The notes beneath the pieces are model-generated. The model did not search any database. It saw only the letters and a list, made by a program, of their open reading frames with translations, and was not told where the DNA came from. From JABDMH01 sp965223105 (GTDB lineage Bacteria > Bacteroidota > Bacteroidia > Chitinophagales > Saprospiraceae), in NCBI GenBank assembly GCA_965223105.1, contig OZ244987.1, positions 4,216,001 to 4,280,000 on the forward strand: a stretch of DNA of 64,000 nucleotides, written 5' to 3'. The translations under genes and the position numbers were made by a program. How positions within the stretch are numbered: the first letter of the stretch is position 1; each line of letters starts with the position of its first letter. Shown here piece after piece: positions 47,667-55,624 of this stretch.

Positions 47667-49307
47667 ATGCCAACCAACAAATTTAAACTTGATGACTATC
47701 ACTTGCATATATCTGAAGAGATAGTGGATGCAGCCTACCTAGTCTTCCATCGCGGTGAGGTGGTCTTGAGGAGGTTTGAAGAAAGTCAGCACGTATGGGT
47801 TTTCAACTTCACCACAACACCCAACTTGGAAGCGGAGGTAGCTGTCGGAAGAAAATGGGTTAAGAGCTATTCCTGTGACTGTCATGAATATCAGCGTGGA
47901 ATCATCTGCCAACACATTGCAGCCAGCCTGCTGTACATCCTTGATTCTCGTGATCGCAAAAGAGCCAAAGCTGAAAATGGCCATTTACCTAAGACTCTGC
48001 AAGTGAGAAAGATTCTGGAGGCTGTTCCTGAAAAAGACCTTAGAGAATTTATTCGACATTATGCCCGGCAAGATGCAATCTTCTCTTTGAGCTTTAAAAG
48101 CAAGTTTGCCCACTTGGTTGAATTGGCAGATAATGAAACAAAATATTTGCGTCTTTGCAAACGATTCAGGTCATCTCTGGGTGCTGGCAAGCTTTCAAAA
48201 AATAAGCAGAAAATCCTGGTGCATTTTATTCAAGATTTACTGGACTTAAGTGATGACCTATTTGTCGACCATGACTATCAAGAAATTTTTCACTTGCTGT
48301 ACGGAGTCCACAAGTTCCTGATCTATTTATCGTCATTTTCTACCTTTGACTACCACTCACTTGAGAAAACAGCATGTGACAAACTAGTAAGGTTACTGGC
48401 AGCTGAGATGGCACCCAGTCTTCGCAATAAAATCCAGGAAGTTTTTCAGGCACTGGTCTTGGAACAGGAATATAAAATTCACGATGAATTAAACCTGTAC
48501 GCTGTACTTATTGATCACAGTTTGAATGAGACCGTCCGCAAGCTGATGTTTGATCATCTCAAGGACTATATATCGACGCATGTTGATCATGAGATTGGCT
48601 TGTCTACTTGGGTTAAAAAATCCGCACAACATGGTAAAACGCATGAGATTCCTACCATGTTGGCCCAGTACAAACATGATTATCTTGCACTTAAGAACTC
48701 GTTGCAGTGGCTTCATAGCATTCCAGCTCATCATGATGTGCTAAGAGAATCTGCTCATCTTATTTACCAGGTTGCCGAGGGAAGAAGACTTAAAGACCTG
48801 TGCTTTGAAATGATGATGGAAGTCGTATCTGAGAAATCCGGCATTGAACTCTGTATACAACACTATCTCGCTGACCGTCGACTTTCAACACTTCAAAAAA
48901 TCACTGGTTATCTCGGTGACCATATGGGCCTTGCCCTGCAGATGATCTCAGAACAACTGAAGGCGGAAAAAGACTATTTTCACCTTACAAATATTCTGGC
49001 CCGACAGCAGCGATTCGACGAGCTAATCCAAATCTTAGAATCACGTATGGATAGACGACTTCTTTTAGCAAACTTGCCCTATTTATACGACACCAAGTAC
49101 GACCAAATCGAAAATATATTTCTGGAAATTCATCGAAATTATTTAAGTGTACACGTCGGCCAACAGAGTGTCGAAAAAATCACGGACACCCTAGATTATT
49201 TAATCAAACGGCAAATGCCCAAACTGATTCGAGCATTACAACATATGATCATCACCGAATTCTCAGAAAGGACCTTCCTCACCAGATCACTGAAAAAACA
49301 GATCTAA
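47667..49307 (+). CDS. SWIM zinc-finger protein of unknown function
   Basis: This 546-residue protein has a SWIM motif near the N-terminus: CDCHEYQRGIICQH, with Cys70, Cys72, Cys81 and His83. The rest is alpha-helical repeat-like sequence (about 110-546) rich in Leu, His and Lys, without a recognised catalytic motif. SWIM proteins often accompany helicases or bind nucleic acid and partner proteins; this one has no helicase. It ends one base before rlmH starts, so a link to rRNA or ribosome work is possible. The link is from position only. Confidence 0.75.
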   Translation: MPTNKFKLDDYHLHISEEIVDAAYLVFHRGEVVLRRFEESQHVWVFNFTTTPNLEAEVAVGRKWVKSYSCDCHEYQRGIICQHIAASLLYILDSRDRKRAKAENGHLPKTLQVRKILEAVPEKDLREFIRHYARQDAIFSLSFKSKFAHLVELADNETKYLRLCKRFRSSLGAGKLSKNKQKILVHFIQDLLDLSDDLFVDHDYQEIFHLLYGVHKFLIYLSSFSTFDYHSLEKTACDKLVRLLAAEMAPSLRNKIQEVFQALVLEQEYKIHDELNLYAVLIDHSLNETVRKLMFDHLKDYISTHVDHEIGLSTWVKKSAQHGKTHEIPTMLAQYKHDYLALKNSLQWLHSIPAHHDVLRESAHLIYQVAEGRRLKDLCFEMMMEVVSEKSGIELCIQHYLADRRLSTLQKITGYLGDHMGLALQMISEQLKAEKDYFHLTNILARQQRFDELIQILESRMDRRLLLANLPYLYDTKYDQIENIFLEIHRNYLSVHVGQQSVEKITDTLDYLIKRQMPKLIRALQHMIITEFSERTFLTRSLKKQI

Positions 49308-49308
49308 T

Positions 49309-49770
49309 ATGAAGATAGAAGTCTGGTGGGTTGGAAAGACGCAGCGTTGTTATCGAGATCAAATTGATCAATATCTAAAAAAAATTCAACGGTTTCACCC
49401 TACATCTATAGTAGAATTTCGATCAAAGAAAAGTTTGTCACCTGATGACCAGAAAAAATATGAATGTGAACTTTTTCTCAAGAATTTAAACAATTCCGAT
49501 CGACTGATTCTCTTGGATGAAAAAGGAGAAAAGTTTTCGTCAGAGGAATTCTGTTCCTTCATAAGTAGGCATTTGATGTCGTCTGTGAGTAAAATTGTCT
49601 TGGTACTTGGCGGTCCATTTGGGCTCCATAAAGACATGTATGAGAAAGCACAGGTAATCCTTTCACTTAGCCCACTAACATTCACTCATGATATGGCGCG
49701 CCTAATCTTAATAGAACAAATATATCGAGCATTTACCATTAGAAACAACCTACCCTATCACCACCCTTAA
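49309..49770 (+). CDS. rlmH: 23S rRNA pseudouridine-1915 N3-methyltransferase
   Basis: This 153-residue SPOUT-fold enzyme methylates pseudouridine 1915 in helix 69 of 23S rRNA. The knot region has KIVLVLGGPFGLHKDMYEKA and the C-terminal LTFTHDMARLILIEQIYRAFTI followed by NNLPYHHP. Length and end match RlmH exactly. It is coupled to the SWIM gene (1-bp gap). Confidence 0.96.
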   Translation: MKIEVWWVGKTQRCYRDQIDQYLKKIQRFHPTSIVEFRSKKSLSPDDQKKYECELFLKNLNNSDRLILLDEKGEKFSSEEFCSFISRHLMSSVSKIVLVLGGPFGLHKDMYEKAQVILSLSPLTFTHDMARLILIEQIYRAFTIRNNLPYHHP

Positions 49771-49929
49771 TACGCTGTCCACTAAAATATCAGCAAGAAT
49801 TTTGATATCTTTTGCCCTCATATTTCATTGCAGAGCCTCGCCAGGGCTAAGGCACGGAAAGCCTTTTGTTGCTTCATGTGAGAACAAATTTTTATTAAAA
49901 TTCACTACACAATCTTAATGGACAGCGTA
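49771..49929. repeat. MITE-like or regulatory segment with 15-bp inverted ends
   Basis: TACGCTGTCCACTAA (49771-49785) and TTAATGGACAGCGTA (49915-49929) are inverted copies with one mismatch (14 of 15). Without the outer TA on each side the ends would be a TA target-site duplication, as in mariner-type or MITE elements. The inside contains a weak hairpin (AAGGC, loop, GCCTTTTG, 49849-49868) that may end rlmH transcription. It fills the whole gap between rlmH and the rhomboid gene. Confidence 0.5.
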
Positions 49930-49934
49930 CGAGT

Positions 49935-50564
49935 ATGAATATTTCAGCATCGATCGTATTGGTCATCATAACCATTTTAATCAGCTACCGGGCCTTTAAT
50001 GACGGAGCATTATTTTACAAACTGTGCCACTGGCCGGTTAAGGAACATCGACATAAGGAGTACTATCGACTTCTAACCCACGGTTTTGTACACGGAAATT
50101 GGTTGCATCTTTTGATAAATATGTTTGTACTCTGGCAATTTGGCGAAGTTGCCGAGTCTTATTTCATCAGTGTATTTGGTTTGACCTTAGGGCGTATCAG
50201 TCTGGTGGGTGTATATTTGGCAACGATCATTTGTGCCTCCATTCCTACCTTTTTAAACAAAAGGAACAACGAGCAATACGTTTCCGTGGGAGCATCCGGT
50301 GGAGTTTCTGGTATCGTATTCATATTTATTCTATTGATGCCGTGGCAAGCACTTTTGCTTTACGGGTTGATACCCATCCCTGGCATTGTGGCTGGTGTAC
50401 TCTATCTCTGGTACTCACATTATTCCAGTAAACATGCTCAAGACCGAATCGACCATGAAGCGCACTTTTATGGAGCCATCTTTGGGGTTCTTTTTACGTT
50501 GATTTTACAACCTCAACTCCTGTCGAGTTTTGTGAGGAGCCTGGTCCATGATTTTCCCCTGTAG
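49935..50564 (+). CDS. rhomboid intramembrane serine protease
   Basis: This 209-residue membrane protein has six likely membrane segments. The rhomboid marks are THGFVHGNWLHLLINMF, GASGGVSG with catalytic Ser121, and HEAHFYGAIFG with catalytic His177. Rhomboids cut single-pass membrane proteins inside the bilayer; substrates in Bacteroidota are mostly unknown. Start ATG lies just after the inverted-repeat segment. Confidence 0.92.
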   Translation: MNISASIVLVIITILISYRAFNDGALFYKLCHWPVKEHRHKEYYRLLTHGFVHGNWLHLLINMFVLWQFGEVAESYFISVFGLTLGRISLVGVYLATIICASIPTFLNKRNNEQYVSVGASGGVSGIVFIFILLMPWQALLLYGLIPIPGIVAGVLYLWYSHYSSKHAQDRIDHEAHFYGAIFGVLFTLILQPQLLSSFVRSLVHDFPL

Positions 50565-50597
50565 TGGACTTTCCCTTCACTTTGTTCGATGGTAAGA

Positions 50598-53500
50598 TTA
50601 ACCATGGATCATCTGTATCCGGGTGTGATCCAGGTTTTTTTCCAGTGTCTGGAGAAAAAATTCTGCTTGGTTTTGATCGAAAACCATGGGTGGCTTGATC
50701 TTAATGACATTATTGTCGGGTCCGTCTGTACTTAGTAAAATTCCATGCTTTTGCATCCAATCTACGAGATAGGATGCCACCTCAGGCACAGGTTTCAAGT
50801 TCTTATCTACCAGTTCAAAACCCAGAAATAAGCCCTCACCACGAACATCCCCTATAATAGGATGATCATTCTGCAATGACTTCAATCCATTTTTTAATTG
50901 CTTTCCAATCCGTCTTGCATTTTGCATTAGTTCCTGATCTTTAAGTACTTGCAATACTTCCAAACCAATAGCACACGATACTGGATTTCCAGCGAAAGTA
51001 TTAAAGTACTCCATTCCGTTATGGAAAGAATTGGCTACTTGCCTTGTAGTCACCAATGCAGCCAGGGGATGTCCGTTGCCGAAAGGCTTGCCGATCGTTA
51101 GAATATCCGGCACCACTCCGTGAAGCTCAAAAGCCCAATAATGACTGCCTACCCTGCCCAGACCTGTCTGTACTTCATCAGCAATGCAAAGTCCACCCGC
51201 TGCTCGTACCTCTTCATAGATCTTACTGAGGTATTGATCGGGAAGAGGGATTTGCCCACCACAACTCAAAATCGATTCCCCAATAAACCCAGCCAATTTT
51301 GAAGGACCATCAGCGATATACCGGAGGATTTCATGAATATGATCCGCATATTTCCTTCCTGCATCTTCGCCATCATCCTTGCGGTATTTCCCGCGAAATG
51401 TATCTGGCATAGGCATCAGGTGGATATGGGGAGGACGACCAGTGCCTCCCCTGCCATCAAATTTATATGAGCTCACATCAATGCAGGCACCGGTATGGCC
51501 ATGATATCCACCCTCAATGGCTATCACCTGATTGCCTCCGGTGATCGTCTTCAGCATGCGCAGTGCCAGCTCATTGGCTTCACTCCCAGAGTTGGTGAAG
51601 TACACCACTTCAAGCTCTGGAGGCGTAATGTCTACCAGGGCTTTGGCTAGCTTAACAATATTCTCATGCAGATATCGAGAATTGGTATTAAGAACCGCCA
51701 TCTGTCGCTGGCCACTTTGTACAACGCCTTGATGTTCATGACCGACATGGGCCACATTGTTGACCATATCCAGATACTGTTTGCCATGCACATCTATGAG
51801 GTAAGAACCATAACCTCTAACGATGTGAAGAGGACTGGAATAAGACAAGCTCAAATTGGGTCCCAACAGGTTTTGACGCAAGTGTTTGATCTCCTGTGTG
51901 GTTATTATCGATTGGTTCTTTGGACCAATTGGGAGATTGAGGAGGAGATTGGGATCAGGGCTTACACTTTGCCACAGTCCAAGCGCCCAATGTGAGGCCA
52001 CTCCAGGAAAGTCACCATCATTAAAGTAATCACTAAGCAATACTTGGAAGTGCAAATGTGGTGGCCATCCTCCATTTTCTGTCAGATCTCCAATTGTACC
52101 GATCATCATGCCTGGTGTCACTTTTATTCCGGGTTTCAGGCCCTGAGGCAATTGCTGACTGAGATGACCGTATAAGGTGAAAAAAGAAAGACCGTCGACT
52201 TCATGTTGAAGGATGATTGCCGTACCATAATTTCTTTCACCTTCTATGAAACGGATGGACTTAACTTGCCCCGCCAATGGGGCATAGACAGGGGTTTTTG
52301 CCGCAGTAAAGAAATCCAAACCCAAATGGTAGGTTCGCCATGCCGTGCCATCAGAGGTTTCATCTTTAAAGTCTATAGTTGTGTATAAGGCACGTGGTTC
52401 AAGGTAACGACCAATAGCCAGGCGATTGCCGGCCAGTAACCGGGTGAAATGCCTGTTCAGTCTCTTGTCATTTGTGAAGTTGTCGCTGACCCCAAGATCC
52501 AGGCTACCGGGGCTGAGATCAAGTATTCGGGCTTTCTCTATACTTACCGTGAGATCCAACAGTGGAGCTACCTGCAACTTGGCCGATTCCATCACGTTCC
52601 GAAATCTGGCTTCATTGGGGTGTGGCTCAATGCCACAGGCAAACCGAATATGATGTACGATTAATTGATAGGGTATTTCAAGCCATTGTTTTAAAAGAGC
52701 CCACCCACCTTCAGCACTGATTTGCCAATAGGCATTTTCAGGATCTTCTTTCTTTCGTTGAGACGAAAACGTCAAACTAATCAAGAGTCTGGCGGTTATC
52801 ATGTGTGGCAGCAGTTTCATTTCAATTTCTTGCAGAGGAAACTGAGTGTGATACCCTTTTACTATCGATACCAATGCATACAACGGGGATGGTTGGCCCA
52901 TCAAAGCATAGGCACACCCAATAGCCAACTCCGCCAAAGTAGCGGTGTATACTGCATCACCAAAATCAATCACCCCACAGACTTTGCCAGTAATATCGAG
53001 TAAAATATTGTGGTCGTTCGCATCGTAATAGCAGATGCTGTGTCGCAGGGATCTAAAATGTGGCAATAGATGCTGCTCCACGACCGCCAAACCTTCCTCG
53101 AGCAGTTGCCTTTCGGCAGGCTGCAAATGAGGGAGAACGGATTTTATCCAAGCTACTTCTGCGATATTCCAATTGAAATCACGGATGGCAGCTGGATGAT
53201 TAAAGTGTTGTAAATACAATGACAATTGGCCACAGATATCGCCAATGCTTTCGAGACTATAGCTACCTTGGGGATGGAAGTCAGCGTAAGGTATTCCATC
53301 GACCCAGGTCAGTAACCGCAATTTTACAATACCGTTCTTATGTGTAATGGTTGTAGTGGCCTGCCCGGTTCTATTGTATACCAAATTGGGTGTTTGAAAC
53401 GATAGTGGTCGACCCTGGAGATAGGTAATAAGCTCATTCTCTAAGTCAAGTAGGTCCTCATTTCTGGCGAGGGCGGCAATTTTGCATACAAAAGCCTGAT

Positions 53501-53636
53501 CTTTATCGTCTTTTAAGAAATAGTTGAGATCGATATCTCCCGGCAACTCTCTTATATCTACGATGGGATTTCTTAATACATAGTGCTGGCGAATCCAGTC
53601 AGTAATTTGACTGGTTTGAAGCTTAATGATCGGCAT
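50598..53636 (-). CDS. kinase/M23/class III aminotransferase fusion protein
   Basis: This 1012-residue protein joins three domains. Residues about 1-340 are an aminoglycoside-phosphotransferase-like kinase (YYDANDHNIL catalytic loop and GVIDFGDA). Residues about 440-560 form an intact M23 metal site (HLGLDFF, LYGHLS, PPHLHF). Residues about 590-1010 are a class III aminotransferase with DEVQTGLGR and PLP lysine Lys850 (TIGKPFGNG). In animals the kinase and transferase relatives are hydroxylysine kinase and the phospholyases for phosphoethanolamine and phosphohydroxylysine. A kinase step followed by a PLP-lyase step on an amino alcohol is therefore plausible. The role of the M23 part is unclear. 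Confidence 0.88.
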   Translation of the reverse strand: MPIIKLQTSQITDWIRQHYVLRNPIVDIRELPGDIDLNYFLKDDKDQAFVCKIAALARNEDLLDLENELITYLQGRPLSFQTPNLVYNRTGQATTTITHKNGIVKLRLLTWVDGIPYADFHPQGSYSLESIGDICGQLSLYLQHFNHPAAIRDFNWNIAEVAWIKSVLPHLQPAERQLLEEGLAVVEQHLLPHFRSLRHSICYYDANDHNILLDITGKVCGVIDFGDAVYTATLAELAIGCAYALMGQPSPLYALVSIVKGYHTQFPLQEIEMKLLPHMITARLLISLTFSSQRKKEDPENAYWQISAEGGWALLKQWLEIPYQLIVHHIRFACGIEPHPNEARFRNVMESAKLQVAPLLDLTVSIEKARILDLSPGSLDLGVSDNFTNDKRLNRHFTRLLAGNRLAIGRYLEPRALYTTIDFKDETSDGTAWRTYHLGLDFFTAAKTPVYAPLAGQVKSIRFIEGERNYGTAIILQHEVDGLSFFTLYGHLSQQLPQGLKPGIKVTPGMMIGTIGDLTENGGWPPHLHFQVLLSDYFNDGDFPGVASHWALGLWQSVSPDPNLLLNLPIGPKNQSIITTQEIKHLRQNLLGPNLSLSYSSPLHIVRGYGSYLIDVHGKQYLDMVNNVAHVGHEHQGVVQSGQRQMAVLNTNSRYLHENIVKLAKALVDITPPELEVVYFTNSGSEANELALRMLKTITGGNQVIAIEGGYHGHTGACIDVSSYKFDGRGGTGRPPHIHLMPMPDTFRGKYRKDDGEDAGRKYADHIHEILRYIADGPSKLAGFIGESILSCGGQIPLPDQYLSKIYEEVRAAGGLCIADEVQTGLGRVGSHYWAFELHGVVPDILTIGKPFGNGHPLAALVTTRQVANSFHNGMEYFNTFAGNPVSCAIGLEVLQVLKDQELMQNARRIGKQLKNGLKSLQNDHPIIGDVRGEGLFLGFELVDKNLKPVPEVASYLVDWMQKHGILLSTDGPDNNVIKIKPPMVFDQNQAEFFLQTLEKNLDHTRIQMIHG

Positions 53637-53750
53637 GCCTATTATTAGATTGGCGTCAAATTGCTAATTTAGTTAGGAATACCTTAAAGCTGAAGATTAC
53701 CATTCATTGAATCGATTCAAGGCACCAATCTGTCAAATTTATCTTGTACT

Positions 53751-54647
53751 ATGAGGGCATTGGTCATATCGGGAGGAGGTGCCAAAGGCGCATATGCTGG
53801 CGGAGTCGCCGAGTATCTCATTCAGGATCTAGGCATCAAGTATGATATGTTTACGGGTTCATCTACCGGAGCTCTTCTGGCCCCACTGCTGGCCGCAAAT
53901 GCCATCGATCGTGCCAAAGACGTTTATACCAATGTCACGCAAAGCGACATTTTCTCTTCACATCCATTTGTCATCAAAAAGAAGAATGGTTCTTATACGA
54001 CGCGTATAAATCACCTGGGAATTGTCAAAATGTTCATTAAGGGTGAGAAAACTTTTGGTGACAGTCGTGCGCTGCGAAGTTTGATTGAAAAAACCTTCAC
54101 TCGAGAGCATTTCGAACAGGTCAAGACCAGTGCCATAAAGGTAGTTATTGCTGTTTCAAATTTCTCCTGTAATGTTGTGGAGCACAAGTATTTGCGCGAC
54201 TGTACTTATGAAGACTTTTGTGACTGGATCTGGATAAGCTCTAATTTCGTGCCTTTTATGAGCTTGGTGACCAAGGATGGGCAAGAGTATGCCGATGGGG
54301 GGTTTGGCAACTTCATACCGATCGAAGAGGCGATAGATGCCGGTGCTAGTGAAATCGATGTAATCATCCTCACACCCAGACGCAAAATGATCAAGAAGAT
54401 ACCTAGCCGCAACGCTTTTTCGCTCCTCCTCAACTCCCTAGACTTTATGCTTTCACAAATCGCACGTGACGAAAAGTATATTGGTCTTTTGGAGAGTATG
54501 CACCATAATATCAAAGTCAGATACTTTCATACACCTAGAATTCTTACTGACAATTCCCTTATTTTCGATCCAGAACAAATGCGTATTTGGTGGGAGGAGG
54601 GCCGCTTACTGGCCAAACAGAGACTGAGCCCGGAGAATATTTTATGA
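53751..54647 (+). CDS. patatin-like phospholipase
   Basis: This 298-residue protein has the patatin oxyanion loop SGGGAKGAYAGGV, the nucleophile serine Ser38 in GSSTG, and the catalytic Asp182 in ADGG. It has no signal peptide, so it probably acts on cytoplasmic membrane lipids. Similar single-domain patatins are common in Bacteroidota. It is a lone plus-strand gene between two minus-strand genes. Confidence 0.9.
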   Translation: MRALVISGGGAKGAYAGGVAEYLIQDLGIKYDMFTGSSTGALLAPLLAANAIDRAKDVYTNVTQSDIFSSHPFVIKKKNGSYTTRINHLGIVKMFIKGEKTFGDSRALRSLIEKTFTREHFEQVKTSAIKVVIAVSNFSCNVVEHKYLRDCTYEDFCDWIWISSNFVPFMSLVTKDGQEYADGGFGNFIPIEEAIDAGASEIDVIILTPRRKMIKKIPSRNAFSLLLNSLDFMLSQIARDEKYIGLLESMHHNIKVRYFHTPRILTDNSLIFDPEQMRIWWEEGRLLAKQRLSPENIL

Positions 54648-54705
54648 CGGCGCGAAGTAGCGGCATTCTCACTGGCGGGAAATCGGCCTTTCTACATGAC
54701 CAGCC

Positions 54706-55332
54706 CTATGGCTGCATGCGATAATAAGGAAAAAGGGGTGGGATCTTACGCATGATGCTTTTGCAAAGACCATAAATATTCCCCTCCTCATCAGCACCCG
54801 AGGCCTTTATTTCACGGCCCCAGACCGTCTTTCCATCCACACTATGTAGTTTAAAGATGGACTTGATCTTATTCGTGCCAGGCCAACCACCAGAGGAAAT
54901 ACTGGTGAACAGCCCCTTGGTAGGAATACGATGATCAAATTCGCCAACGATCACTCCATCTACCTGTAGGATTTTAGCCAATTTCGAGGGCCTCATTCTT
55001 ATGATATCTTTATACTCGATACCGTTCTTGGCAAGGATCTTATTGGTTTCATTGACATCTTGTACATACTCACTGGGATACTTGCGTTTATACAGGTCTC
55101 TCAAGAAATACCGATACAGGTCACGTTGCATGACAATTCCATCTCGACGGTCCTCATCCCGATACCTTTGCAGACTCGCATCCTTCTTATTGATGCGACG
55201 ATCCTCACGGATAACTAAGATCGGAAGAATGGCAATGGTGTTAATCCCATCTTCCTTACCCTCAAATGTATCTTGACTATGAGCACCGGCAGATGCAACG
55301 AAGATGGTAAGAATTAGTAGAAGCTTAAACAT
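54706..55332 (-). CDS. exported protein of unknown function, possibly GNA1162/CsgG-like
   Basis: The start at 55332 (MFKLLLILTIFVASAGAHSQD) gives a signal peptide; the frame is open to 55368. The protein of about 208 residues has an alpha/beta pattern (TIAILPILVI; ILQVDGVIVGEF; KSIFKLHSVDGKTVWGREI). It is reminiscent of the DUF799/GNA1162 and CsgG-like fold, in which a nucleoside-like pocket and ILPxxV strand are common. No lipobox is visible. Function unknown; the call is tentative. Confidence 0.5.
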   Translation of the reverse strand: MFKLLLILTIFVASAGAHSQDTFEGKEDGINTIAILPILVIREDRRINKKDASLQRYRDEDRRDGIVMQRDLYRYFLRDLYKRKYPSEYVQDVNETNKILAKNGIEYKDIIRMRPSKLAKILQVDGVIVGEFDHRIPTKGLFTSISSGGWPGTNKIKSIFKLHSVDGKTVWGREIKASGADEEGNIYGLCKSIMRKIPPLFPYYRMQP

Positions 55333-55624
55333 AACTCGGAGCTTAACCCACGGAAAATACGAAATCACGTCGAAGATCCGAAATTATTGATGTGAATGCC
55401 ACCTGAATAGGACTTCCAGCCGACTGAATCAGAGAATAATGAGGAGAAGATTACCATCAGCTGATGCTTCTTCATACGTTGAGCATTTCAACCGTTCAGG
55501 TTGCAGACAACTTATCTATTTGATCCGGAGAAGCTGTCTCTGGCTCGCGGAATTATTTTCAGTCCCCCAGTCTGTATTCTCTAGTTACGTTATCAACAGC
55601 TTCAAATCATGTCTTGAAACGTGA

